In this document: positions 48,001-59,455 of the stretch, piece by piece
Layout of the letters: the number at the start of each line of letters is the position of its first letter
How positions within the stretch are numbered: position 1 is the first letter of the stretch
Origin: Sinonovacula constricta
Lineage: Eukaryota > Mollusca > Bivalvia > Cardiida > Solecurtidae
Direction of reading: 5' to 3'
NCBI GenBank assembly: GCA_007844125.1
Contig: CM017571.1
Location: forward strand, 27,262,440-27,326,439
Length of the DNA stretch: 64,000 bases
Translations under genes and position numbers: made by a program
Notes under the pieces: generated by a model
The model's database searches: none
Told to the model about the DNA's origin: nothing
What the model saw: only the letters and a program-made list of their open reading frames with translations

Positions 48001-51000
48001 CTTAGTTGGTATATTCACACTGCTATAAGCAGTTTCTCTCAGTGAAAGACAAGCTACCTTTGTTTATTGTCATGAATTATAGATACTGAGACAAGGCACT
48101 GAGATTGAAGATATTGACTTATTGGCACAAAAGAAATGTGTGCTCAGGTAATAAAAAGTTGTATTCTACTTTTTGTATCCACTGCATTAGCAGTTAATAC
48201 AGTGTTATTGCTTCACGCTAATGCAGTCGACTTAGCAACATTCAGCTATTCTCAGAGCAACAAAAAGTTGTTACATTGGTATGCCCAGCCTATTGACATG
48301 TACATAGAAATATGATTATAAAATGAAACAAGGGATATAGAATTTATGAACCACCATCTACAACATGTAGAAATACAAAATCTATTGAAACATGGTTTAT
48401 GAAGAGACTGTTTCATCAGATGATTGTCCTTGTTTTCCATTCAATACACCCAGTACATTTTTTTTTATATTAGTGCTAGTGTAATACAACTTTGTGATTG
48501 ATGATGTCGAAACGAGGTCATGATAGTGCAGATTGTCTCTTACCACTATTTCATCAAATATTGTTAAAACTAAGTAAAATCATATACTGGTGACTAAAAT
48601 CATGTGGTAATAAGAATCTGACACTTTTGTCCTTTAAAACAAACATTAATAAAACTCATTCAGGAAAAATGATAGTAAGCTCACTATAGGCTTACTATTA
48701 TTTTTATTTGACTTTGTTGAATAAATGTGTGTATTAAGCTCTTGCTCATTCAACCAACTTAACCAACTTGACAGTTATACCCCTTGTCCATTTGGTAAGT
48801 TTGTGGGCGTTCGTGGTCTAGTGGTTAAGACGTCGGACTCCGGATCGGAGGGTCCCGGGTTCGAACCCCGAAACTGACCACGTGATGTTAGTCCTTGAGC
48901 AAGACTATTTACTGCACATTGCTCCAGGTATTCAGTACCTGAGTACTGGTTCTACCCAGGAAGTGGACAGTCGAGAGGGATTAATATAAGTTAAAAGAAC
49001 TTGTTTCCCAATCGACTATAAATAAATAGGTTTAATGGTAAGTTTGGATATGTTTGTTAATCCTATATATATACAGCTGAAACATGACACTGGGGAGTCA
49101 TATGCATGGTCTGAACAAACTTTACAGGTACCCATACTTTACAATATAGAACATTTCAAGGTTTATTTCTTGTTCAATGAAATGAATAGAGATCTGGAAG
49201 AGTTTCACACCTTGGACCTGCCATGAGTATTGTTTGCCTTACCACTGCTCTTCAACGTTTACTGTAGTAAATAAACTTCCAACACAGGTCTGTGTTATTT
49301 AGTGGGTAGAACGTCAACATCGGTATATGTAAAGATGGCGCCAGGGTTAATTTAACCAAGGCAGCGTTGTACTTAAGTTGTGAAAATGCTTCCCTATATA
49401 CAATCAAACAAATAAAAGAATAACTGCTCAACTGGTTTTCCCAGTGTTGTGATGAAATAAGTATGTATCATGTAGGGGTTCATGGCATGCTACCATAGTA
49501 ACACAGGCAACACAATATATGTTTCAAGTGCTCATTATTATGAAAAATTGAAAAGGTTTGATCATGTGCCTTAGTGAGTTATATACATACACTTATGCTG
49601 TTTTATTATGGTCTGTATATAAGTTATTGTTTTGCTTGTGACGGACAAATGCATACAATGTGCACTTAACCTTGAAATTGTTCTGGTTTCAATTAGTTTC
49701 TAATGACTCAATTATCATGAAAACCATGGTAACCCTTTCATTTCTCCAAATCTAAATAAGATATTTTTTTAAGGACACAATGTTCTCATGAAGGTAATTA
49801 ATAAAAGATGATCATTTAAATGCTGCTTTTTTGTGGTTAAAAAAAGTTACACTTTTTGTGAGCAAACAATCTAAATGATGAAACTGTTCAAACTGATTTA
49901 CCGGCTGCAATAACTCAGGTACTAACTTCTTGGAGCAATACTTCTATAACAGGTCTTGCCCAAGGACTTACATCTTGTAGTTGGTCTGGAGTTTTAACCC
50001 AGGACTCTTATATCCAGAGTCCAACACCTTAACCTTAATATCACAAACATTCTTATAACCAATTCTAATCTCTTGCTGAAGTTTCTTTTCACACAAATAT
50101 AATTACTGCACTGACATAATTACCAGGATCTAGGGTGAGTGTTACCAGTTTTATTGGCAGTTTTTATGTCCAATTGATGGATGATGTAGATTAAATCAAG
50201 AACAAGTTGTTTCTAGCCTGATACACTATCTTTGTGTTTCTGTGCTAGTTGTACTGTATTAGGAACATTGTGAAGATAAAAATTAAGCCCTTCTTTCCTG
50301 ATACAAACTCCTTTACTCTGGACTAAAGTCAGGGAGAAGTACATACTTCCCCCACTGGTTATAGTTTCATTACGATGTGCTACTGGAACCACTACTGTTG
50401 CAGCAGTCATGCAACCATAGAGGAAAATGAGCTTGTATAAATTGAAGTCAGTGTTGGTATCAAAATATTCCAATTTCTTTTGGTTATGTTTTTAAAATAC
50501 ATTGCAACAGCCAGTTATAGTCATTCATCCAATGTTTAGCTGTTTGGTGGAGGAAGACCACAGAAATATGTCTTGGTAGAACTACAAGTGCATATCAGGT
50601 CAGTTGGAAGACCTTCCTACATTTTGTCCTCTGCTGAACCAGCTCTACCACTAAGCCATGGTCTCCCTTGTTTTAAAGTTATCAGATTGACTCTCATTTG
50701 ACTAAGATTTAGTCCTTTCTTGCCCACAGTGGAAGAGGTAACTGTGTTCTGAAAGGCAGTTAGTCTTCGGCATGGTGATCTGGAGAAGTATCACTACAAA
50801 TACGTGTTATCATGGTATAAATATATTATTGTTTCAGATACAATTTATTATATATATTTCCCTTATTCGTAATTTTATCTGTATTAAATTATTAATTATT
50901 GTATATGCATGTAAGGTTACATAAATAATGGAATTACAATTAAAACTGTAAAAAGTTACAATGAAAACATTTGGTCAACACCTACCTGACTCATTTATAG

Positions 51001-53113
51001 ATTGAAACTATGATGCAGGCATTAAAGAGAAAGTGGTTACACATGTGAAGGGGGGCAACCGTAGTCTAGTGACAGAGATGCTGACGTGCAACTCATTTCA
51101 CTCCATGGCTGATCACTACTTCGGTTGTAGACTTGGTTGGGGAAAAACTTTCATGTTGGGAGGTTTTCCATATGACCAGTGGTGTGGCAGTGGTTCTACT
51201 TAGACATTTGTCTGGGGTCTTCCTAGTTTAGCAGCCTAGTGTATCTTTGAACTAAAGACACAAAAATATAGTTCCTGTGCATACGCTATGTTAGTTATAA
51301 ACAGTGCACTGATTAGCTCATTGTTGCTTTATCTTAGTAATTATCCTAAATAAATAAGAAATGTGGGTCAAGTGGTTCTATATGTTATACATAGACTAAA
51401 TCCTGACCTTGTTGTTGGCATAATTTGATTGTTTAAAAAACTTGTTGATGGAACTTTGATTTGAACCAGTCTTCTAATACATTGAACTGCTTCGGTTTGT
51501 GCTTCTCCACATTCAAATGCATGAATAAATCTCCACAGTTTTATTTGTCTTAAATTACCTTTATATCTCCTGACTCTGCTTTCATTCATTCAACAATAAA
51601 ACATTTTAATTGTTTTATTTGAAACTGAAGTTGGTAATTCTGCAGTCAGTACCTTGAAATCAATACATCATTCCAGATTTGTGTTGCTTAATTATTTAAT
51701 GTTAAAAGCCATTTCACTTGAATATACATGTTTCCACAAAAAATACGATATTTATGACCTATTATATTGATTGAGACAAAGTGTATCCAATCCATTCATT
51801 TGTAAAGTTTAGGGAGTCTGTGTCAAGTTTGAAATGCCCCGATTCAAACCCAGGTCTCAACATTCCATGATAAAGAAGGTATATGGTATAATCCCCATGC
51901 TTATTGTAACTGCAACTGGTACCTGGTGTCATAATAATAAGACTGGGTTTGGTATTTTCGACAGGTATTCAAGACATGCAATTACAGTGAGGGCAGCACC
52001 ATATACCCTTTCTGGAAACACCATCTCTAGATAAAACAGTTGTTGGTGGGACACGTTAACCTTCCAAATAATAAGTGTATCCAGCTGAACCTGTTGGTAC
52101 ATTATGCCTCAGTGTCAGGCAGGATTATCTGATGCCCAGGCATCGGCCAGCATGTACAGATCAAAACAACATCGTCTGACAACCAATTTCAAAAGAGATC
52201 TGGCTTGTCCTAACAAGGGAGGACTTAACCAATTTCTTGACTCTTTAAATCAGTGGCTGTTATGCATCATTTGCAGCATGTCCTGTCAGTGCTTGTTGTG
52301 AGAATCCTAAATCCACAAAAAATGCATAAAGATTTCAAGGCATGTGGTATTTTTACATTAGAATATGGATGCTACAAGATATACAAATAGGCTTATGAAG
52401 ATGTTTTTACTATTTTAGTCTGTTAAAGCATTCTCATTTGAGCTTGCCTTAGCAATACACAGCTAAATTGGAGTAAAAAAATTCAACCAGATGCCAAACA
52501 TCAAAACTGATTTTAACTTGGAATAAGAATGGATTTGGTGCCAGTCATAATGATTTAAAAGCTAAAGTATGTTATTTGGTGAACAGAGATAATATTTTAA
52601 ACAGTTATTTATTGGGCTTTTAAAAGATATTATAACTTTTGAACAACCATATCATAGTCACATAAGAAGGAAAACTACGATAGCATGGCATGGTTCAGGA
52701 TAATTTAATATTGATTTGTTTAACTTTACAGCAATTTATGGACAGAGATAAGACCATTATGAAACATTTCATATCCTTAATGTGTATATGGCATCAAAGG
52801 CTTAGAAGAATATCTGGGTTAAGTTTTTGCCATAAAAGATTTTCTAACTTTTATGATTGGAAATTGTACTATAAAATAATTTTTGCTTTAGTTTTATTAT
52901 TGCCTTTATGCATTATTGTTTTTGACAAAAGCATTTTGTCTTGTTATGTTATTGCTGCTTTCCTTTTCAAGATGTGATTTGGCTTTGATAGTGACATCAA
53001 TGTAATGTCTAATGTTTCAAGGCTGTTTGGAAGTACAAATGCATTTATTTTATTATTTTTTTATACTTTATTTCAGGAATGCAGTCGAAGATTTCCCTAC
53101 AGAATGGGATTTG
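36016..53113 (+). CDS. rogdi: ROGDI homologue, first three coding exons (gene continues past the window)
   Basis: Join 36016-36045, 38359-38430, 53077-53113: 46 residues plus one base, frames agreeing (phases 0, 0, 1). The peptide runs MEKSEELVAL, DKELKWLLEEQVQ, KDLADIQNTLM, ECSRRFPYRMGF. The pattern Leu-x-x-Glu-[FL]-x-Trp-Leu-Leu, an amphipathic helix, then [AC]-S-x-RF is the N-terminus of the ROGDI leucine-zipper family as I remember it. ROGDI is the animal counterpart of yeast Rav2, a partner of the RAVE/rabconnectin machinery that assembles the V-ATPase on endomembranes. Human ROGDI loss causes Kohlschutter-Tonz syndrome. The full protein should be near 290 residues, so about 240 residues lie to the right. 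Intron 2 (14.6 kb) and the open intron 3 (more than 10.8 kb) are full of satellites. Identification rests on a short stretch. Confidence 0.68.
36046..38358 (+). other. ROGDI intron 1, phase 0
   Basis: A 2.3-kb AT-rich intron ending TTTATTACAG. It holds a family-A SINE scrap at about 36475-36525 (GAAGGTCTTCTATCAGACCT, then TTGTGGTTCTACC). Confidence 0.6.
38359..38430 (+). CDS. rogdi: ROGDI exon 2
   Basis: Exactly 24 codons between TTACAG and GTAAGT, phase 0 on both sides. It encodes the conserved KELKWLLEEQVQ helix. Confidence 0.72.
38681..40164. mobile_element. Non-autonomous DNA-transposon-like element with ~85-90-bp TIRs
   Basis: The left end begins TGGGGTCCTACCGATAT and the right end closes with its exact complement (ATATCGGTAGGACCCCA). 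The inner edges of the inverted repeats also match (TGGGTAGTTCCGGTTT at 38748-38764 against AAACCGGAACTACCCA at 40074-40089). The middle of the TIRs is diverged. No transposase is recognised in the ~1.3 kb interior, so it is non-autonomous. A possible AT dinucleotide target duplication flanks GGGG...CCCC; the superfamily is undetermined. Confidence 0.8.
40231..40277. repeat. Perfect 14-bp hairpin (ATTGGTCAGAATTT)
   Basis: ATTGGTCAGAATTT and AAATTCTGACCAAT are exact inverted repeats around an 11-base loop. The stem continues outward after one mismatch (TCT/AGA). It may be a tiny MITE. Confidence 0.75.
42006..42645. repeat. AGATCTAGA-rich tandem array (29/44-bp units)
   Basis: Units read AGATCTAGAGACTCAGCAAC plus AAATAGTGC (29 bp). 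A longer form has an extra AAACTCTAGATCTAG (44 bp). The palindromes AGATCT and TCTAGA are stacked. About 17 units with considerable variation. Confidence 0.9.
42646..42930. other. Spacer between arrays
   Basis: Non-repetitive DNA. The last part leads into the first satellite unit without a clear boundary. Confidence 0.4.
42935..46150. repeat. 68-bp satellite, ~47 units, SINE-derived
   Basis: The unit contains ATAGTGAGGTCTTTAAGCTT, ACCTGCAATTTATCAGTGG and TTCTGTCCAAATACTGTGTT. Variants are TTTAAGCTT or TTTTAGCTC, and ACTGTG or ACTTTG. A longer unit with GTACATTTGTAATT recurs near 43698, 44457, 44942 and 45900. Blocks are duplicated at a larger scale: about 43.69-43.94 kb recurs at 44.93-45.17 kb, offset ~1,239 bp. 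The unit matches the 3' body of SINE family A. Confidence 0.95.
46195..47628. repeat. 25-bp satellite, ~58 units
   Basis: Unit GTGTGGCAGTAATGTTTGTC then TATTA (25 bp), with a 24-bp variant ending TTTATA. Units are almost identical, so the array is young or homogenised. It starts about 45 bases after the end of the 68-bp array. Confidence 0.97.
47629..48808. other. Intronic spacer
   Basis: No exon accepted. A frame with AG/GT ends at 48083-48150 was considered and rejected. Confidence 0.4.
48809..49030 (+). mobile_element. tRNA(Arg)-like SINE
   Basis: Box A TGGTCTAGTGGTTAAGAC, an anticodon arm whose loop CTCCGGA would carry CCG (Arg), and box B GGTTCGAACCC (about 48857). The acceptor stem (GCGTTCG versus AACTGAC) does not pair and the anticodon stem has a mismatch. 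A ~150-bp body follows (TTGAGCAAGAC, CATTGCTCC, GGTTCTACCCAGGAAGT). This is a SINE, not a tRNA gene. Confidence 0.7.
49975..50042 (-). mobile_element. tRNA-like SINE head, minus strand
   Basis: The reverse strand reads AAGGTTAAGGTGTTGGACTC, then GGGTTAAAACTCC. This is a decayed box A / box B pair with an anticodon-arm-like ACTCTGGATATAAGAGT between them. Confidence 0.45.
50524..50682 (-). mobile_element. SINE family A, minus strand
   Basis: The reverse strand gives a short tRNA-like start (GGCTTAGTGGTAGAGC), then AATGTAGGAAGGTCTTCCAA, GTAGTTCTACCAAGACAT and AAACAGCTAAAC. There is a deletion between box A and the body. Confidence 0.75.
51048..51262 (+). mobile_element. SINE family A, plus strand
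   Basis: Starts with GGCAACCGTAGTCTAGTGACAG-like box A, then TTTCATGTTGGGAGGTTTTC, GTGGTTCTACTTAGACATTT and GTCTGGGGTCTTC. The 3' end is decayed. Confidence 0.72.
53077..53113 (+). CDS. rogdi: ROGDI exon 3
   Basis: 37 bases between TATTTCAG and GTAAGT: ECSRRFPYRMGF plus one base (phase 1). Serine-x-Arg-Phe follows the helix as in the family. The next exon was not found before the right edge. Confidence 0.62.
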
Positions 53114-54034
53114 GTAAGTGTTTAAGCCTTTGGCTATCTGTAGCATGGCTGCCTGACCTAAATTGTGACTTGCTTATAAGTGATAATACAAGCACTGCGT
53201 GGATGTATATCAATTCCAGGGGCGTGCCTGGGCTTATGCACTTACGCACATGTGTACAGTTGCTTCCAAAAATGGAAAAAAATCCATGACAAAGGCTGTC
53301 TTATTACTGTCTGCCAAGACTGTTGCATTAAGTTGACATACTGGTATACTTTAGACTGAAAAACTTTGGCTTTTAGTAATTGTATCTAGCTTGATTTAAC
53401 TATGTTAGATTGTAACAAGTATATTTTGTAAATTGTAGTAAACTTAACATGTTAAATATAATTAACATTGACAGGCTTTTTGTTAGTTTGTAAGTTTCTA
53501 TAGCATATATATTGTATGTTACTACCCAGTAATGTTTTAGGGTGTATTGTGTTCTAAAAATAGCTAGAAAGTGTTGTTTTTTTAAATACCGGTAACTTAT
53601 GATGATGACAAGTTTACCAGATATTTACCAAATTATTTTTTATTTAACTCTTCAACATTTTTTTATATTTGACAAAGGAGTATCTATGGTATACAAGAGT
53701 AAATAAGTCATATTTAAATTGTGTCCGATATTAAAAGATTAAATGACATTAATAAAACTTAAAAATCTGTTTTCTTAATAATCAGTGGGGAAAAAAATAA
53801 CTTCTCAATAACAATTTCTTTGTTAGAAGAGTCAGTTCTACCATCTCTGGATTACCAAATGATAGTCAATGAGACAACAAACCTGACAAACATATAGAAT
53901 AACTGATTTTTGTCCCTATTTTACAGCTGTATGTGGGCGTTTTTCCAATACAACAAAATGATAAAAACACATTCCTAAAATATGGTGTGTTTTTCCATTA
54001 AATGATAAAAATTACCAAATGAAAGCCAGACATT
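53114..54034. other. ROGDI intron 3, first part
   Basis: AT-rich and without a recognised feature. Confidence 0.4.
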
Positions 54035-57000
54035 AGACAGTAGATCCATAATAGATCTAGCCTGGGGATACAGAAGGGTTTCAGTAGATCCATAATAGAT
54101 CCAGTCTGGGATACGGAAGGGGATAAGTAGATCCATAATAGATCCAGCCTGGGGATACAGTAGGGTTTCAGTAGATCCATAACAGATCCAGCCTGGGGAT
54201 ACAGAAGAGGATAAGTAGATCCATAATAGATCCAGCCTGGGGATACAGAAGGGGATAAGTAGATCCATTACAGATTCAGCCTGAGGATACAGAAGGGGAT
54301 AAGTAGATCCATAATAGATCCAGCCTGGGGATACAGAAGGGTTTCAGTAGATCCATAATAGATTCAGCCTGGGGATACAGAAGGGGATAGGTAGATCCAT
54401 AATAGATCCAGCCTGGGGATACAGAAGGGTTTCAGTAGATCATTAATAGATTCAGCCTGAGGAAACGGAAGGGGATAAGTAGATCCATAATAGATCCAGC
54501 CTGGGGATACAGAAGGGGATAAGTAGATCCATAATAGATTCAGTCTTGGGATACAGAAGGGGATAAGTAGATCCATAATAGATCCAGCCTGGGGATACAG
54601 AAGGGTTTCAGTAGATCTATAATAGATCCAGCCTGGGAATACAGAAGGGTTTCAGTAGATCCATAATAGATCCAGCCTGGGGATACAGAAGGGAATTAGT
54701 AGATCCATAATAGATCCAGCCTGACAATACAGAAGAGGATAAGTAGATCCATATAAGATCCAGCCTGGGATATAGAAGGGGATAAGTAGATCCATAATAG
54801 ATCCAGCCTGGGGATACAGAAGGGGATAAGTAGATCCATAATAGATCCAGCCTGGAGATACAGAAGGGGATAAGTAGATCCATAATAGATCCAGCCTGGG
54901 ATACAGAAGGGTTTCAGTAGATCCATAATAGATCCAGCCTGGGGATACAGAAGGGTTTCAGTAGATCCATAATAGATCCAGCCTGGGGATACAGAAGGGG
55001 ATAAGTAGATCCATAATAGAGCCAGCCTGGGATACAGAAGGCTTTCAGTAGATCCATAACAGATCCAGCCTGGGGATACAGAAGGGGATAGGTAGATCCA
55101 TAACAGATCCAGCCTGGGATACAGAAGGGGATAAGTAGATCCATAATAGATCCAGCCTGGGGATACAGAAGGGTATTAGTAGATCCATAATAGATCCAGC
55201 CTGGGGATACAGAAGGGGATAAGTAGATCCTTAATAGATCCAGCCTGGGGATACAGAAGGGTTTCAGTAGATCCATAACAGATCCAGCCTGGGGATACAG
55301 AAGAGGATAAGTAGATCCATAATAGATCCAGCCTGGGGATACAGAAGGGTTTCAGTAGATCCATAATAGATCCAGCCTGGGGATACAGAAGGGTTTCAGT
55401 AGATCCATAATAGATCCAGCCTGGGGATACAGAAGGGTATTAGTAGATCCATAAAAGATTCAGCCCTGGGATACAGAAGGGGATAATAGAACCATAATAG
55501 ATCCAGCATGGGGATACAGAAGGGAATTAGTAGATCCATAATAGATCCAGCCTGATGATACAGAAGGGGATAAGTAGATCCATAATAGATCCAGCCTGGG
55601 GATACAGAAGGGGATAAGTAGATCCTTAATAGATCCAGCCTGGGGATAGAGAAGGGTTTCAGTAGATCCATAACAGATCCAGCCTGGGGATACAGAAGAG
55701 GATAAGTAGATCCATAATAGATCCAGCCTGGGGATACAGAAGGGGATAAGTAGATCCATAATAGATCCAGCCTGGGGATACAGAAGGGTTTCAGTAGATC
55801 CATAATAGATCCAGCCTGGGGATACAGAAGGATTTCAGTAGATCCATAATAGATCCAGCCTGGGGATACAGAAGGGTTTTAGTAGATCCATAATAGATCC
55901 AGCCTGGGGATACAGAAGGGTTTCAGTAGATCCATAATAGATACAGCCTGGGGATGCAGAAGGGTTTCAGTAGATCCATAATAGATCCAGCCTGGGGATA
56001 CAGAAGGGGATAAGTAGATCCATAATAGATCCAGCCTGGGGATACAGAAGGGTTTCAGTAGATCCATAATAGATCCAGCCTGGGGATACAGAAGGATTTC
56101 AGTAGATCCATAATAGATCCAGCCTGGGGATACAGAAGAGGATAAGTAGATCCATAATAGATCCAGCCTGGGGATACAGAAGAGGATAAGTAGATCCATA
56201 ATAGATCCAGCCTGGGGATACAGAAGGGGATAAGTAGATCCATAATAGATCCAGCCTGGGGATACAGAAGGATTTCAGTAGATCCATAATAGATTCAGCC
56301 TGGGGATACAGAAGGGTTTCAGTAGATCCATAATAGATCCAGCCTGGGGATACAGAAGGATTTCAGTAGATCCATAATAGATCCAGCCTGGGGATACAGA
56401 AGAGGATAAGTAGATCCATAATAGATCCAGCCTGGGGATACAGAAGAGGATAAGTAGATCCATAATAGATCCAGCCTGGGGATACAGAAGGGGATAAGTA
56501 GATCCATAATAGATCCAGCCTGGGGATACAGAAGGGTTTCAGTAGATCCATAATAGATCCAGCCTGGGGATACAGAAGGGGATAGGTAGATCCATAATAG
56601 ATCCAGCCTGGGGATACAGAAGGGTTTCAGTAGATCATTAATAGATTCAGCCTGAGGAAACGGAAGGGGATAAGTAGATCCATAATAGATCCAGCCTGGG
56701 GATACAGAAGGGGATAAGTAGATCCATAATAGATTCAGTCTTGGGATACAGAAGGGGATAAGTAGATCCATAATAGATCCAGCCTGGGGATACAGAAGGG
56801 TTTCAGTAGATCTATAATAGATCCAGCCTGGGAATACAGAAGGGTTTCAGTAGATCCATAATAGATCCAGCCTGGGGATACAGAAGGGAATTAGTAGATC
56901 CATAATAGATCCAGCCTGACAATACAGAAGAGGATAAGTAGATCCATATAAGATCCAGCCTGGGATATAGAAGGGGATAAGTAGATCCATAATAGATCCA

Positions 57001-59455
57001 GCCTGGGGATACAGAAGGGGATAAGTAGATCCATAATAGATCCAGCCTGGAGATACAGAAGGGGATAAGTAGATCCATAATAGATCCAGCCTGGGATACA
57101 GAAGGGTTTCAGTAGATCCATAATAGATCCAGCCTGGGGATACAGAAGGGTTTCAGTAGATCCATAATAGATCTAGCCTGGGGATACAGAAGGGGATAAG
57201 TAGATCCATAATAGAGCCAGCCTGGGATACAGAAGGCTTTCAGTAGATCCATAACAGATCCAGCCTGGGGATACAGAAGGGGATAGGTAGATCCATAACA
57301 GATCCAGCCTGGGATACAGAAGGGGATAAGTAGATCCATAATAGATCCAGCCTGGGGATACAGAAGGGTATTAGTAGATCCATAATAGATCCAGCCTGGG
57401 GATACAGAAGGGGATAAGTAGATCCTTAATAGATCCAGCCTGGGGATACAGAAGGGTTTCAGTAGATCCATAACAGATCCAGCCTGGGGATACAGAAGAG
57501 GATAAGTAGATCCATAATAGATCCAGCCTGGGGATACAGAAGGGTTTCAGTAGATCCATAATAGATCCAGCCTGGGGATACAGAAGGGTTTCAGTAGATC
57601 CATAATAGATCCAGCCTGGGGATACAGAAGGGTATTAGTAGATCCATAAAAGATTCAGCCCTGGGATACAGAAGGGGATAATAGAACCATAATAGATCCA
57701 GCATGGGGATACAGAAGGGAATTAGTAGATCCATAATAGATCCAGCCTGATGATACAGAAGGGGATAAGTAGATCCATAATAGATCCAGCCTGGGGATAC
57801 AGAAGGGGATAAGTAGATCCTTAATAGATCCAGCCTGGGGATACAGAAGGGTTTCAGTAGATCCATAACAGATCCAGCCTGGGGATACAGAAGAGGATAA
57901 GTAGATCCATAATAGATCCAGCCTGGGGATACAGAAGGGGATAAGTAGATCCATAATAGATCCAGCCTGGGGATACAGAAGGGTTTCAGTAGATCCATAA
58001 TAGATCCAGCCTGGGGATACAGAAGGATTTCAGTAGATCCATAATAGATCCAGCCTGGGGATACAGAAGGGTTTTAGTAGATCCATAATAGATCCAGCCT
58101 GGGGATACAGAAGGGTTTCAGTAGATCCATAATAGATACAGCCTGGGGATGCAGAAGGGTTTCAGTAGATCCATAATAGATCCAGCCTGGGGATACAGAA
58201 GGGGATAAGTAGATCCATAATAGATCCAGCCTGGGGATACAGAAGGGTTTCAGTAGATCCATAATAGATCCAGCCTGGGGATACAGAAGGATTTCAGTAG
58301 ATCCATAATAGATCCAGCCTGGGGATGCAGAAGAGGATAAGTAGATCCATAATAGATCCAGCCTGGGGATACAGAAGAGGATAAGTAGATCCATAATAGA
58401 TCCAGCCTGGGGATACAGAAGGGGATAAGTAGATCCATAATAGATCCAGCCTGGGGATACAGAAGGATTTCAGTAGATCCATAATAGATTCAGCCTGGGG
58501 ATACAGAAGGGTTTCAGTAGATCCATAATAGATCCAGCCTGGGGATACAGAAGGATTTCAGTAGATCCATAATAGATCCAGCCTGGGGATACAGAAGAGG
58601 ATAAGTAGATCCATAATAGATCCAGCCTGGGGATACAGAAGAGGATAAGTAGATCCATAATAGATCCAGCCTGGGGATGCAGAATGGGATAAGTAGATCC
58701 ATAATAGATCCAGCCTGGGGATACAGAAGGGTTTCAGTAGATCCATAATAGATCCAGCCTGGGGATACAGAAGGATTTCAGTAGATCCATAATAGATCCA
58801 GCCTGGGGATACAGAAGAGGATAAGTAGATCCATAATAGATCCAGCCTGGGGATACAGAAGAGGATAAGTAGATCCATAATAGATCCAGTCGGGGATACA
58901 GAAGGGGATAAGTAGATCCATAATAGATCCAGCCTGGGGATACAGAAGGATTTCAGTAGATCCATAATAGATTCAGCCTGGGGATACAGAAGGGTTTCAG
59001 TAGATCCATAATAGATCCAGCCTGGGGATACAGAAGGGTTTCAGTAGATCCATAATAGATCCAGCCTGGGGATACAGAAGGGGATAAGTAGATCCATAAT
59101 AGATACAGCCTAGGGATACAGAAGGGTTTCAGTAGATCCATAATAGATCCAGCCTGGGGATACAGAAGGGTTTCAGTAGATCCATAATAGATCTAGCCTG
59201 GGGATACAGAAGGGGATAAGTAGATCCATAATAGATACAGCCTGGGGATACAGAAGGGTTTCAGTAGATCCATAATAGATCCAGCCTGGGCATACAGAAG
59301 GGGATAAGTAGATCCATAAAAGATTCAGCCTGGAGATACAGTAGGGTTTCAGTAGATCCATAATAGATCCAGCCTGGGAATACAGTAGGGTATTAGTAGA
59401 TCCATAAAAGATCCAGCCTGGAAGACTGAAAGGGATTAGTAGATCCATAGTAGAG
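54035..59455. repeat. 44-bp satellite, ~123 units, with a ~2.2-kb internal duplication
   Basis: The unit is AGATCCATAATAGATCCAGC then CTGGGGATACAGAAGG, with one of two 8-base endings (GGATAAGT or GTTTCAGT). A block of about 50 units near 54.34-56.55 kb is repeated at 56.54-58.75 kb with an offset of 2,195 bp and only a few substitutions, including the odd units GATCATTAATAGATTCAG and ATCCATATAAGATCC. The minus strand stays open for long stretches because the unit rarely contains a stop there. Confidence 0.97.

Larger units (their letters stand above)
38431..53076 (+). other. ROGDI intron 2, 14.6 kb, satellite-inflated
   Basis: In order: a TIR element (38681-40164), a short hairpin (40231-40277), an AGATCT-rich array, a 68-bp satellite, a 25-bp satellite, a tRNA-like SINE, and two family-A SINEs in opposite orientation. 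Between these, 40.3-42.0 kb and 51.3-53.0 kb show nothing recognisable. Confidence 0.6.

Noticed and set aside
48083..48150. Exon-like segment (ILRQGTEIEDIDLL) with AG before and GTAATA after
   Set aside because: Weak polypyrimidine tract and donor, and inserting it shifts the frame (phase 2 out) before ROGDI exon 3, which joins exon 2 directly in phase 0.
48809..48890. Functional tRNA-Arg(CCG) gene
   Set aside because: Box A and box B are good, but the acceptor stem does not pair and a SINE-like body follows.
49075..49129. Exon-like segment LKHDTGESYAWSEQTLQ between CAG and GTACCC
   Set aside because: No ROGDI similarity in this position and a poor donor. Its 54-55 bases fit no neighbouring exon phase convincingly.
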